64,000 bases of DNA from Rhynchopus euleeides. Lineage: Eukaryota > Euglenozoa > Diplonemea > Diplonemida > Diplonemidae. Positions within the stretch are counted from its first letter, which is position 1, and each line of letters begins with the position of its first letter. The notes under the pieces were generated by a model, which searched no databases, was not told the origin of the DNA, and saw only the letters and a program-made list of their open reading frames with translations. The DNA is taken from the NCBI GenBank assembly GCA_963210315.1, contig OY723249.1, forward strand, positions 124,001 through 188,000, in the 5' to 3' direction. Made by a program: the position numbers and the translations under genes. Positions 38,587 to 49,606 of the stretch are shown piece by piece.

Positions 38587-39585
38587 TCACTCAGGCTTGG
38601 CTGTGTGGTGCGACCACGGCGGGGACACTGTCGTGGGGACTGCGGCGCCGAGGCTGTGAAGCTCGTCACGCATCTGCCGCCACCACGGCGCGTCCGCGAA
38701 GGACCCAACACACCCGAACACGGAGAGCGAGAAGTCGAGAAGGAAGAGCTTCACCAACACGGCAGGCACTGTGGGGTGCGGGGTGGCGGGGCCGCCCTGC
38801 AGGGCCAGCAGCAGCAGGTCGTAGCACGGGCTCTGCGTGTCGCTCAGCGGGGGCTGGATGTACCCAAAGCGCAGCGCGTGGAACCCCATCTTGTGCAGCA
38901 CGATGTGCCGCGACTTCGGGTCCAGCACCCCATCCTCCACACCCTCCGCGTTGGTCTCCGCGAAGAGATAACCGAGCGACGCCGCCACATCGCAGCCACC
39001 CTCCGCAAGCCGCTGCAGCTCCGCCACCTCCTCCACGGTGCACAACCCAGCCACACGCTCGTGCAGCTCCGCGTTGGCAGGCGTCTCGGGGAGCCGCGAG
39101 ATCTTCCGAAGCCACGCCGCAGCATCGCTGCCCCCCTCCTCGAGGGAGCGGGCCGGGCGCGACAGGGCCTTCTCATGGCAGGTGGCGTAGGCCCGCCCCA
39201 GCAGCCACCTCCCCAGGCCTGTGCGGCGGTAGGCAGGGGCGACCGCAAAATACGACATCAGGGACGCGTTGGACATGAGGTAGTATTCAAAGACAACGCC
39301 TCCGATGATCTCCCGCCGCCCCTCCGCGTCGCGCGCCTCCGGCGCGTAGACCACCACCACATGCATGTGCACGGCCTGCGCCGCAAAGTCGTCCACCTGC
39401 TCCGGATCCAGCACCTCCTCCCACACCTCCAGAGGGTCAAGCTCGTCCTCAATCGGGAAATTCACCCGCATGAAGTCGTTGTAGAAACGTGCCAGCTCCT
39501 CCCCGTCGTACTGCTCGCGGAAGTCGAGGTGGGGGAAATCATCAAACTTGCAGGGCACGGCTGCTGCCACAGTGGACGATGCCAT
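38587..39585 (-). CDS. GNAT-family N-acetyltransferase
   Basis: 332 residues, intronless. Residues 15-120 open with FDDFPHLDFREQYDGEELAR. The central GNAT core is IIGGVVFEYYL, then SLMSYFAVAPAYRRTGLGRW, whose RRTGLG matches the acetyl-CoA pyrophosphate-binding R-x-x-G-x-G/A loop. Later HIVLHKMGFHALRFGYIQPP is the usual closing beta strand near the substrate. The family transfers acetyl from acetyl-CoA to amines; the substrate is unknown. The C-terminal 80 residues add hydrophobic segments (LVKLFLLDFSLSVFGCVGSF). I chose MASSTVAAAV at 39585 because the frame upstream is proline-rich. The preceding gene ends 155 bases away. Confidence 0.85.
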   Translation of the reverse strand: MASSTVAAAVPCKFDDFPHLDFREQYDGEELARFYNDFMRVNFPIEDELDPLEVWEEVLDPEQVDDFAAQAVHMHVVVVYAPEARDAEGRREIIGGVVFEYYLMSNASLMSYFAVAPAYRRTGLGRWLLGRAYATCHEKALSRPARSLEEGGSDAAAWLRKISRLPETPANAELHERVAGLCTVEEVAELQRLAEGGCDVAASLGYLFAETNAEGVEDGVLDPKSRHIVLHKMGFHALRFGYIQPPLSDTQSPCYDLLLLALQGGPATPHPTVPAVLVKLFLLDFSLSVFGCVGSFADAPWWRQMRDELHSLGAAVPTTVSPPWSHHTAKPE

Positions 39586-39739
39586 GGTGGGGGTGGGTGG
39601 GGGTGGAGCCTGTCGGGGGTGACGGATATCGCGAGAGTTGTTCTGCAGACCCAGTGCAGAGAGGAGGGCGTTGGGAGGGGGGGCGGGTGATGGGCGGGGC
39701 GGGGTGGGGGTGGGGGGGGTCTGCTGCATCGGGGCAACA

Positions 39740-41581
39740 CTAGACACACATCGGCACCCAGGGGGTGCCGTGGTCGGCATGCATGACCTGCAGGGGCTCG
39801 GGGCCCTCCCGCCGCGGCGGGGGGGAGGCCCACGGCCTGTCGCGTGTTGCCTCCGCCGCGCTGCTCGCGCCCTTCGCAGCCCGCAGAGGGGTGCCGCCGC
39901 TGCCGGGGATCTGCAACGGCACCACCGTCCCATCGTGGCGCCGCACCTGCAGGGTGTGAGGGGCACGCGCCGACACGGAAGTGTTGGCGGCGACATCCTC
40001 AGCCCACAGCCGCCCCACCGCACGCACCTTCAGGCTGCTCGCCTTATGCACGAGCTCGCGTGTCACGAGGGGGTCCACCACCACCTTCAGCTGCTCTCCG
40101 GCACGCAGGAGACACAGCTCCAGGGAGGGGGAGGTGTTGCCGGCAGGGATGCCTTGTGATGACATGAAGGTGCGCATGTCTTCGAGAGCTGACATGTCGT
40201 GCCCGTTGATGCTGCAGACGATGTCGTCGGTGCATATGCCAGCAACGGCTGCCGGCGAAGCCGGCTGCACGCCCACCACGCGCAGGCCGCCGAACCGCAC
40301 GGTGCCCAGCCTCCCGAAGTTGACCCGCTCGCTCACCTCCAGCCCGATGCGGGGGTACATCAGGCGGTGGTGTCTCCCCTCCTCGGCCTCCCTCTTGCGG
40401 CTTCGCGCCGCCGCGATGTCGGCAGCCTGGTCGTCGAGGAGGCGGTCCCACCCCGCCTTGTCGCCCGGCAGCCAGTCCTCCCCCCGGCTGAGGCTGACGA
40501 GCTCCGGGTCGAGGGGCACGTCGATGAGGCTGTGCAGGGCGGCGGCCCTCTTGCTGTTGGTGGCGCAGGGGCCGGTCTGCAGCGCGTCCTCAGGGGGCTG
40601 CTTCTTCAGCGAGTCGAGGAGGGCTGTGCGGCGTGTGATGGACTCCTCCCACTGCCGGTGGGACTGCGTGATGTCGAGGCTGGCGACCTCCTCCACGCGT
40701 GCCTTGTTGCGGAGCTTCTCGCGCTTCAGCTCCCGCTTCAGCTGCATGTCGTGGAGGGCGGAGAGGTAGAGTTTGCGGTAGCGGTCCTGCTCTTGTTCGC
40801 TGACCCGTTCCCAGTCCTTCTCGATGGCGCGCCGCCCCGCCTCCTGCTGGCGTTCCACCACGCGCTGCTTGCGGAGCAGCAGCATCTCGAAGAAGGGTGC
40901 CATCGTTGCGTCGAGCAGCTGGCGTATCCCGTTCCACTCATACTGATGGGCAAGGGTGACCACGTTGCGGCCTCGTACATCAACATAAAACTCCTCCTCC
41001 AGCGTCTCCGCCAGCTTGAAGTATGCCAGCAGGTATTCCACACACCGGATGTGCCCCCCAACCACAGCGAGGTGGAAGGGCGTGTACCCGCTGCGGGTGC
41101 GGCTGTGGTGTGTTGCGACGGCCCTTGTCTTGCGCCATGTGGTGTATTCGTCGCCCTCGGGTGTGAGGAAGACCTTCGGGGGGACGGGGAGGCAGGCCTT
41201 GAGGCAGTCGAGGTGTCCGTCGCGGCACACGATGTGCAGCGGGGTGCGCATGCGGGTGTCCTTCAGGACCAGGAGGCGTGCCATGGTGGGGACGCGTGCC
41301 TGCATCTCGACAAACGGCTTCGGATCCCCGAAGCGCGCCGCGTGCCAGAGGAGGTCGACGCGGTGCTTCGACAGGCACTCTACCTTCTCCAGCTGCCGCC
41401 TGTCGTGGATGGATTGCCACAGCTGCGCCATGGTGGCCTCATGCCTGCGCTCCTTCTCCACCTCCTTCTTCATCAGGCGTGTGTCCTCCTCGCTTGCCAC
41501 ACCCGCAACCACCCGTGCCGCGAAGTGCTCAGGCCCGAAAGGCACATTGAAGCCTCGTCGCTCCACCTGCCGCATATCCAT
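39740..41581 (-). CDS. Ankyrin-repeat and PDZ-domain protein, 613 residues
   Basis: Intronless. Residues 70-215 hold about four ankyrin repeats (RVDLLWHAARFGD, RTPLHIVCRDGHLDCL, YTPFHLAVVGGHIRCVEYLL). About 220-400 is a charged coiled coil (EKDWERVSEQEQDRYRKLYL, KRELKREKLRNKARVEEVA). About 425-510 is a PDZ domain (VNFGRLGTVRFGGLRVVGVQ, SPAAVAGICTDDIVCSINGH), whose VRFGGLRV replaces the usual GLGF carboxylate loop. The tail is disordered. Ankyrin plus PDZ indicates an adaptor tying proteins to membrane or cytoskeleton; partners unknown. The ATG at 41581 is the first in frame. Confidence 0.88.
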   Translation of the reverse strand: MDMRQVERRGFNVPFGPEHFAARVVAGVASEEDTRLMKKEVEKERRHEATMAQLWQSIHDRRQLEKVECLSKHRVDLLWHAARFGDPKPFVEMQARVPTMARLLVLKDTRMRTPLHIVCRDGHLDCLKACLPVPPKVFLTPEGDEYTTWRKTRAVATHHSRTRSGYTPFHLAVVGGHIRCVEYLLAYFKLAETLEEEFYVDVRGRNVVTLAHQYEWNGIRQLLDATMAPFFEMLLLRKQRVVERQQEAGRRAIEKDWERVSEQEQDRYRKLYLSALHDMQLKRELKREKLRNKARVEEVASLDITQSHRQWEESITRRTALLDSLKKQPPEDALQTGPCATNSKRAAALHSLIDVPLDPELVSLSRGEDWLPGDKAGWDRLLDDQAADIAAARSRKREAEEGRHHRLMYPRIGLEVSERVNFGRLGTVRFGGLRVVGVQPASPAAVAGICTDDIVCSINGHDMSALEDMRTFMSSQGIPAGNTSPSLELCLLRAGEQLKVVVDPLVTRELVHKASSLKVRAVGRLWAEDVAANTSVSARAPHTLQVRRHDGTVVPLQIPGSGGTPLRAAKGASSAAEATRDRPWASPPPRREGPEPLQVMHADHGTPWVPMCV

Positions 41582-42432
41582 GGCACCACCCTGGTGTTAC
41601 AGCACAGGCCTGCAAGTCGGGGAGGTGACGAGGCTGCGATGCAAGGAGGGCAGTGTGGTTCTGCATAATGAAAGCATGCGAATCGTGCAATGCGCAAGGC
41701 CGCCCCCCCCCCCTCCACCCGTTGACTCCTGCAAACTGCATTGCCGGGACGGACCCACCCCAGTGCCCCACAGGCAGCGGAAGCGTGGCACTGCAGATGC
41801 GCTTGGCGCCGAAGGGCGCGAGTTGATCCCCTTTGCAAGTGGCTGAGCCAGGGCCAGGTCAGGTGGCTGGAAACGATACTGTGGCGCACATAATGATCAG
41901 TGACTGTGTGACCGGGGGGACCTTCAATCCATGGCACGATGGCGCATCTGTAGCAGCAGCCTGAGACGCTCACCCAGCCATCCAGCCATCCATCTGTCCA
42001 TCGCCACAAAATATTTCAATGCGAGGCAAAGGCCAAGGCGGCCCCCGAGACCTACCCGGACTCGTTGTATTTCTCCTGCTCTGCCCTCAGCAGTCGCACG
42101 TTGTCGGTGACGATATAGTTCTGCCGTGGCGTGGTGTGGTTTGCAAGCGGGGTCTGAAACGTTGAAACAATGAGGTGGTGTACGACACATGCCTAGGCCC
42201 CGCCATGCCCAGCATCACACATCCGACTGTTTGCTACCCCAGGAGGGGTGTGTGTGTGTGCATGACCGGGGTTGCCATGCCACCCCCTCTCTACCGCCCC
42301 GCACCCGCAACATACCAACCGCAGCAACTTATCACGCAGGCTCTGGAAACCCTCCGCGCCAGCCCCCTTGCGCGCATGGCAAACTTCCAGCTGTCGGGAC
42401 GGGCAGTGATAGCGATACAGCGATACCGCAAA
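41582..42432. other. Intergenic, no gene seen
   Basis: Contains a run of C near 41703 and repeated CCATCC near 41975-41995. No supported frame. Confidence 0.4.
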
Positions 42433-43902
42433 TCAATCCACAGACTCATGTGAAATGCACTCCCACTGCACTGAACCTGGCCAGTGCCACTGCCATACCA
42501 TAGTGATGTGCGCCTGCAGCGGCAGGGCGGGTGCCTGTGCGGAGTGGTCTCTAAGCTCCTTCAGCACCGCGGCAAGAGGCACGCCTCTCCGCAGCAGCAT
42601 CGTCAGATACACCTTGAGGGTATCGTCGGGGAAGTGCCCGCCCTTCTCCAGCACACGCTGCGAGAGTGCCGCGCCGCTCTCTTTGTCCCACCGCAGCGTG
42701 GCTGCAAGGTACTGGTCCTTCGCCGACATGGGCTTGCTTTTGTTCTGCTTTTTGTCAGCCACCGCAGCGAGATGCCCCAAAGCAAGCTGCACAGGCAGAT
42801 GCCCACCCTGGCATTCCTCCAGAACCGCCTTAAACCCAGTCTCCTGTGTGTGCAGCTGCAAGAGGGCTGACGCAAACCCACTCGTCTTCTGGCAAGCGGA
42901 GTCCTTCAGTGTGCGCAGCTCTGCAAAGGCGCGCCTCTCCAGGGCATCGTGCAGGGCAGCCAGGTCCCCCTCAGGCGGTGCGGTGGACAGGCCCCTCAGC
43001 GCATCCTCGATGAGGGGCTGCTCAGCGCCTGGCGCCGCATCGGCAACACGCTCCAACACCTCGACCAGCAGCGACAGCACATCCGGGCCGCAGAACTTCG
43101 TGATGTAATCTGAGATCTGTTCGGTGTCGAACGCCTCGGGGACGATGCACGGCTCGTTGGAAACGTGCAGCTTCGCGATGAGCTGCGAAACCGTTTGGCT
43201 CAGCGACCCTCCCAGATGCACCGCCTGCTGGAGCAGCAGGAGCGCGGTGCCCTGGGGCAGGCTGGAGGTGATAGCGGCGAAGTGCTCGGGGTAGCGCAGC
43301 TGCATCCGGTGGCGAAGCGCATCGACAAGAACCTGGCAGTCCTCTGCGTCGCGGAGGAGGCGCTGCTCGTCGCTCTGTTTGAGGTGCATGCGGGTCATGG
43401 CTGCGACCAGCGCACCTGAGAAGCGCGTGGAGGAGGGCTTGGCCTGCTTCTCCTTCAGCAGCTTGCTGTAGAGGGCATGAGCAGTGCGCATCCCGATGTC
43501 CCCGCCGTTGTGTTCGTCGACAAGCACACAGCACTGCACGAACAGCTCGCCTGCTGACGTCGGCACGACGAGCATGTCTTCCTCTGCGAAGGCGTACACC
43601 TCTGCGATCTGCCGGATCACTGCCACCCGCTGGGCAGGAGTGGGCAGTGTGCCTGCCAGGTGTACACCGTGTGTCAGCAAGGCGCCCATGACGTCGTCTG
43701 TCACCTTCTGTTGCGAGCACACCCAGTCGTTGTAGATCTGCGACAGGTCCGGAGGTGCGTCGGGTAGCCGGACCAGGTCCTCCATGCGGCCCCCTTGCAC
43801 GACCATCCGCTGGTAGGTCATGCATCGGGACTGCGTGCGGTGGGGTGCTGTGGGCACGGTGCATGCACCGTGGCACGCCGCGGCACGCAGTACCCTGCGC
43901 AT
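42433..43902 (-). CDS. Unknown helical protein, probably mitochondrial, 489 residues
   Basis: Intronless. The start MRRVLRAAACHGACT is arginine-rich and suits a mitochondrial presequence. The remainder is all helix without recognised motifs: RVAVIRQIAEVYAFAEEDML, TALLLLQQAVHLGGSLSQTV and DVLSLLVEVLERVADAAPG. Paired helices resemble degenerate helical repeats seen in mitochondrial RNA factors, but this is weak. The final 20 residues (WQWHWPGSVQWECISHESVD) may come from read-in to non-coding DNA or an intron. Confidence 0.75.
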   Translation of the reverse strand: MRRVLRAAACHGACTVPTAPHRTQSRCMTYQRMVVQGGRMEDLVRLPDAPPDLSQIYNDWVCSQQKVTDDVMGALLTHGVHLAGTLPTPAQRVAVIRQIAEVYAFAEEDMLVVPTSAGELFVQCCVLVDEHNGGDIGMRTAHALYSKLLKEKQAKPSSTRFSGALVAAMTRMHLKQSDEQRLLRDAEDCQVLVDALRHRMQLRYPEHFAAITSSLPQGTALLLLQQAVHLGGSLSQTVSQLIAKLHVSNEPCIVPEAFDTEQISDYITKFCGPDVLSLLVEVLERVADAAPGAEQPLIEDALRGLSTAPPEGDLAALHDALERRAFAELRTLKDSACQKTSGFASALLQLHTQETGFKAVLEECQGGHLPVQLALGHLAAVADKKQNKSKPMSAKDQYLAATLRWDKESGAALSQRVLEKGGHFPDDTLKVYLTMLLRRGVPLAAVLKELRDHSAQAPALPLQAHITMVWQWHWPGSVQWECISHESVD

Positions 43903-45489
43903 CGTGCGCCCGACCCCCTTTGATGGATCAGCACATCGTTGCCGGGCAGCACGCAGCTGCCGTGCCTGTTGGTGTGGGGTGGCGAACTGGGGTTGAAACA
44001 AGTTACAACGTTACGAAATGCCCGCGCGTCGATGCATGGCAGAGGAACACGAGGCTTGTTGGATCAGGAACCACTGTAGGAAGGGCGCAGGTCGCACCTC
44101 AACATTCCCGGTGGCAAGCAAAAAGCTGTTTTGGGGAAGCAAACCTTGCCTTCCGATGCACGAGCAGACGGGTTCGTGGTTCGCAACAACCCAACACGAT
44201 TTGCATTGGGAGGGGAGGGGAAGGGGATGGGGTGGGTCGCTTCGTTTCGTTCACCGGTGTGTGTTCGCTATTTCGCGGCTGGTCGTAGCTTTCTTGTTCT
44301 CCAACGGCGACAGGCTGTATGTTCCTGACCTGTTGTCTGGTGTGAGTCAGAGAGAGAAACATCTGCACGAAAGGAACCCCACACAGGAGGGTGAATTCAG
44401 GCTTGCTTTCGGATCGCAGAAGTGGACCCCACAGCCCCTTCGTGGGTGATGGGGGCCCCTCCCGGTGTGCATCCGGTTTTTAAAAATCGTGACAAAACCC
44501 CGTTTTGTGTGTGATATTTTTTTGACGAGCAATATGACGGCCCTGGCCCTTTGTTTTGCCAGACCCGACCTCACCCGACCCGCCCTGCCACACGGGAAGG
44601 CGGTGGGCGAACTCCACCCACACCGTGGTTCAACGGCGGGGAGGCGTGCTGCGGGTAGAGGGCCGCTGCCAGGGGCAAGCTGGCTGGCCAAATCAACATG
44701 GGGAAAGGAGAGGTGTGGGTGTGCTGGCCGCCTTGAGGCACTGCAAAAAAGTAAACCAAGTGAGTCCAGGCAAAGGCGGGGGGGGTGGTTATCACACAGC
44801 ACGCTTTCCGATTCGTGAGCTGGCAGGTACAGTGCGGGGCCCGGCAATGCAATGAAATGATCACCGGGCTGTCATCAGCAGACTGTGCCGTGGCATCGCA
44901 TCAGGCAGTTGCTTTTGCGAATGTGGCACATCGCTGCGAAGGGGATGACTGCATCTGCCAGCTATGGCGCGCTGTTGCAAAAAATACAACCCCATGTCTC
45001 TGCAAGGTTCGCTCGCTAACACATTGCGAAATGTTACCTCTGGCACAGCACAGGAGGGATCGAAAATGCAACAAGACAAAATGAAACGGCAATAACATCA
45101 ACCTTCTTGATGCGGTGTGCTCCCCGCCCCCCTCGCGGCATTGCCAGGTTTGTCAACTTCGCGATAGAGGCATATCACACCCGCACGTCACCCGGGAAGG
45201 GGACTCTGGGGGAAATGGGTTCGGATATAACTTGGAAAGGGGAGAGCGGAATGATTTCTTCAGCATACAGCTGAAGTGATGAAAACAAAGTCAAATGTAG
45301 TAAGAAATTCATGAGGATTCCAAGGTCGGCAGCTGTGAGAATCAGATCGGACAGCTGGCTTTCCAAGGGCCCCCCGTGGGCAGGTGTGTGTGTGTGTGAC
45401 GGGAAAGAAGTGCCTGAGGGTCAGGGTGGGTTCTCCACCTTGCCCTGTCCTCCAAGGGCGACACAACACACGGGTTGGCGGAAGTCGTT
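43903..45489. other. Intergenic, no gene seen
   Basis: 1.6 kb of mixed composition. GTGTGTGTGTGTG lies near 45386. No supported gene or RNA. Confidence 0.4.
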
Positions 45490-47960
45490 TCACAGGCGCG
45501 GGATCTCGCTGATCTCGGGGGAGAAGAACTTGCACTGGTCGTAGTACGCCTTGGGCAGCGGCACCATCGCCTTCCACTCGGGCAGGGCGGCGTCGCGCGA
45601 CTGGAGGAGCGAGCACTCGTAGAGTGCCAGCTCCGTCAGCATGTCCTTCTTCGACCCCGCAGAGCGCTTCTGGAGCAGCTGGTCGTACTTCATCTGCACC
45701 CTGCGGTTTGTGTACAGTGGCACCCGCGTCGTGTACGAGCCTGTCTTCTCGTCCTCGTCCTCGTCGTCAGCATCGTCATCCTGCGCAACGCTGCCAGCAC
45801 GACTTGTGGTGGTGCGCGCAAGGCGGCAGAGGTTGGAGCAGTCGTCGTTGTCAACGAAGTTCCCGTCGTCGCACTGCTCGTTGGGGTCCGTCGTGGCGTC
45901 CCCACAGCACGTGCGCTTGTCGGAGCTGGCAGGCACCATCCAGTCCCACTCCCCCTCCAGCACGTCGCCTAGCTGCTCCGCCAGGTTGTCGGGGCCGTAC
46001 TCATACGACACACCGTCGGGCATGTCGCGGATGTTCCACATGTCACGCGGCGTCACAGGCGTCGCCAGTGCGGGGAGGGGGAAATCAAACCCAGTCACGT
46101 TCGACCCGTACGGCATCTGTGCGTCCAGAGCCACTGCCTCATCGGTGGCGATACCGAACCCCCTGCCCCGCGGGCTGTAGTGCAGGCTGGTCAGGTTCTC
46201 CTTCGGCACCTTGTCGTACCCGTGGTAGTCCTGCCACAGCGCCCACAGGCGGTCCACGTTCGCGTGGTGGATGAAGAAGACTGGGTCGTACGGCGATTCC
46301 ATCGACGACATCTCACCCGACACGTAGTTGTGCGGGGCTGCGTGAGGCGCACCCTCCAGACGCCCGGAGAAGCCCGACCAGTCCGCCCAGTTGGCGACGA
46401 GTGCCGTCAGGGCCGCCTCCCCTGTGAACTGGTTGTCCGTCAGACGGCGCCTGGTGATGCATTCCCCGTTGCGCTTCCGCCACCCAGCCGCAATCCCGGA
46501 GTTGATGCACTGCTGCGTCCACACGGCGTGGTTCTCGAACGACCCGAGCGTGCTCCCCTTCATCGGGGACGCCAGGAACTCGTTCTGCGCGTCACGCTCC
46601 CAGTCCCAGTACGGCACCGTCACACACTCGAACCCAGGCTGGGCACGCAGCATGTTCTCGTACTGCAGCACGAACTGCCTGTGCCACGGCAGGAAGGCCG
46701 ACGTCCCGTGCGCGTAACTCTCCTGCGCCACGTGCGTCTCCACCAGCTTCCAGTATGTGTCCGAGTTGGTCGTCATCAGCGTGTTGACGGCATCGGCATA
46801 GAACTGGCGCTCCGCGCACGTCAGGGTAGAGTACGCACGGCGCACACGCGGCCCGCAGTGTGCTGCGTTGCCCGTCCCTGGTGCCGGCCCGGGTGCGGGG
46901 GTGCCCATCTCGCCCAGGTAGCAGACGCGCAGCACCGGAGGGGAGCCCTTGTCTGCGGAACGTGCATAGCGGTTAGCCCTGTGGCCCTCCCCCTTGCTGA
47001 TCAGCACCGTCACGGCGTTCCCCGCCTCGAAACCCTTCTCGTCGACCACCTCCTGCAGCTGTGCCGACAGGTCCGGCGTGACGTACTGCGCCCCCTTACG
47101 CCAGCGCTGGTTGATGCGCCACTCCATACCAGAGGTGCGCACACGCGATGCCAGGTCCAGCAGCCCCAGACGCACGGAGTTGTTTGCCGCCTCGAACGCC
47201 ACGTCGAGCACGGCTCGGCTTCCTTCTGGCGAGAACTGCGCGACCCCACGAACGTCACACGCGCGTCCACAATCTCAGCACCCTGCGGCACGTCCAGCCC
47301 CTGGAAGCGCATCCCCACGGTCTGCCCGACGCGGCGGTGCATCCCCAGGTCCAGCCGCTTCGAGTCGTAGTTCATGCGCCCCCGCGCCTGCTCCGCGTCA
47401 TCCTCGTAGCGCGAGACAGACACCTCCACGCACACGCGCTCCTGCGTCGGCGCAGGGACAGGTGTCGGAACGGGCGTCGGCGCCAGCGTCGGCTCCGGTG
47501 TCGGCACGGGTGTCGGTGCCGCCGTGGGCTGCACGTTGGAGCACTCCCACTCGTAGGCGAACCCGGAGAACTGCACCACCTGGTCCGACGAGAACAGCAC
47601 CAGCGCCGAGTCTGCCTCGAACACAATGTCCTGTGTGAGATCCCCGCCCGACAGCTCGGTGGCGAGCGAGAACCCAGCGCCACCCACACGGTACAGCTGC
47701 ACCGTGTCGTATCCGCCCTCCGTGTCCATGCGCGTGAACTTGATGCGCAGGAACGGCCCCTCCTCAGCCGGGCACTCGAGGTACCAGCACACCCGCGCGT
47801 TCGCGGGGTAAGCACGCAGACCCTCAGGGTAGTCCACCAGCCCGGACGGCCCCACCGCTGTGACGTTGATGGCGTTCTGCGTCTCGCACTGGTCCGGGAA
47901 CGCAAACTGTGCCTGGGCTGCAAGCCCCAGGCACAGCACAGCCACGGCGCTGCGCATCAT
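45490..47960 (-). CDS. Secreted CUB-domain tyrosinase (type 3 copper enzyme), with an apparent one-base offset
   Basis: About 823 residues. A signal peptide (MMRSAVAVLCLGLAAQAQ) is followed by a CUB domain (about 22-140; CWYLECPAEEGPFLRIKFTR, VLFSSDQVVQFSGFAYEWEC), then a Thr-Pro linker (PTPVPTPEPTLAPTPVPTPV). A beta domain near 170-300 follows, then tyrosinase. Copper site A histidines: ETHVAQESYAHGTSAFLPWH. Copper site B: APHNYVSGE and DPVFFIHHANVDRLWALWQ. After the enzyme comes a Cys-rich segment, NEQCDDGNFVDNDDCSNLC, like a Notch/LNR or DUF-type motif. The enzyme oxidises phenols to quinones. The frame shifts at a G run around 47244-47247 inside the beta domain: VTFVG in one frame, VAQFSPEGSRAVLDVAF in the next. 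This is either a sequencing slip or a recent host mutation. Confidence 0.93.
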
Positions 47961-48686
47961 TATGTCTTCTGATGAAAGTCAAGTGTGTTAAAGGACCTGT
48001 GTGTGGTAGGTGTGACTGCTTGGCAACAACCAACACTTTCCATCGAATCCCACGTGCACTTGCCAGTCCCACTTTGTAAAACCACTTGACAATGACGTGT
48101 GGCTTGTCGCCACAACGCATCAGAACAACATCGCCATATGATGAGGTGGTGATCACGGCAGCAAGGCATGCCCCACAGGCCCGACAAAGCATGCTGAAGG
48201 CGCTTCACGCAACACTTGAAAGAACCAGGGTGCATGTCGCCACACCTGCCTCGCAATCTCTTCATTGGCTGAAGTTGCATGGCACACCTCCACCCATATG
48301 TACAGACTGCTACATGCTGTCGAAAGGAGCACACCCGAACCAACGGCTAAGCCAGGTGCCCCTTCCACATCCGGTGCTGTCTGGCGCGCTGCGCCCCGTA
48401 ACGTCATGACAACAATATGCAGGTTAGGGGGTACGCCCAGCGGCACGGTTGTCTTGTCTCGGAATCGAGCAACAAAAAACACGGTCGCTTGAACAGCACT
48501 GCAGAGGGGCGTACTCGCTGCGGCTGAAAAGAAAAAGAGCAGCAAAAAAGCGAGCAGCTCTCATGCAAGAAGGGGTCACAGGGGGCTTCGGCGGCTGTGC
48601 CGAAACGGTGCGGTTTACGGCACGTCTTTTCGGCGGCATTTCCTCCCACTGATAGGAAGGACCAAATATCGAACCTTTTTTGCCGA
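47961..48686. other. Intergenic, no gene seen
   Basis: Upstream flank of the tyrosinase gene. Bases before the ATG contain TGACTTTCATCAGAAGACATA on the minus strand, with AG acceptors close to the ATG. No other feature. Confidence 0.35.
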
Positions 48687-49048
48687 GAAAATACTACGAG
48701 AAACACTTGGCCTCTATGCTGTGAGTGTTGCATTGGACGCTTCCACCTGTTGAACGGGCTCCACCTCTTGCACTTTGAAAAACCCCCCCCCCCATATTTT
48801 TTTGATTTGACAACTCCGGTTTGGTGTACCTCGATGAGCTTACCTTACCTTGTCGTCGGACACAACATATCATCGTTGTCCCAAACCCCGTAACCCACGT
48901 GAAGTGGATCATCTGAAGTGCAGAATGAGGTGGAGCAGGTGGAGCACGAAACATAAGTAAACCATAGCAAGAGAGGCCAGCAGCAGTCCCGAGTCCATCG
49001 CGTTCCTCGTAGCATTTCCCGTACCACACAGGTGTGTTATGTGCAAAA
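48687..49048. repeat. Dispersed 298-base repeat, copy 3, with the 60-base module
   Basis: Begins with the AATACTACGAGAAACACTTG module (48690-48748), continues with the C run and TTTGATTTGACAACTCCGG, and ends GTGTGTTATGTGCAAAA followed by an A-run. Nearly identical to copy 1 at 4125-4484 across its whole length, 44 kb away. Confidence 0.9.
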
Positions 49049-49606
49049 AAAAACATGGCGAGAGCGAAGACGTCCCACAGTTTGGCACAACAGTGAGATG
49101 CCCACCCACACTTAGTTCTCGCGCACACACACACACACCCCAACCCGTCCTCCCTCTCCCCCGGCAATAGGCATATCGCCAAGGGAGGGCGAGAGGGGGG
49201 CAAATAATCAGACACGTTAGGCTTAGCGAACCGATATTTTTTGGCACAACAAGACAAGGAAGAACCAAAACAGAGAAAAGAGAGGTACGAAAGAGGGTGG
49301 TGGGTGTGAGTGTGGGTGTGGGTGTGGTGTTCGAGCCAAAGAGGGTGCAGAAATACGCTGCACTTTTGTTTCTTTTTGTTGGGATCTTTCCGCCAGGCTT
49401 TGCGGAAGAATGCTGCCGCCTGATGGCGAAAGAAACTGCTGCTTTCTTGGCGAAGGGGGAACACCGGATTAGCGAGGGGACACACACCCCCACCCCACCC
49501 CACCCCACCCCACCCCGACCATCTCAGGATACGAACACATGTGTCCGGTGTTACGCGAGCCACGGCCCCACCCACCCCCCTCCCACCACTAGAGATATGG
49601 CGGGCG
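49049..49606. other. Intergenic, no gene seen
   Basis: CA-repeat near 49123-49137, GTGGGTGTG near 49300-49330 and CCCCA repeats near 49490-49515. No gene. Confidence 0.4.
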
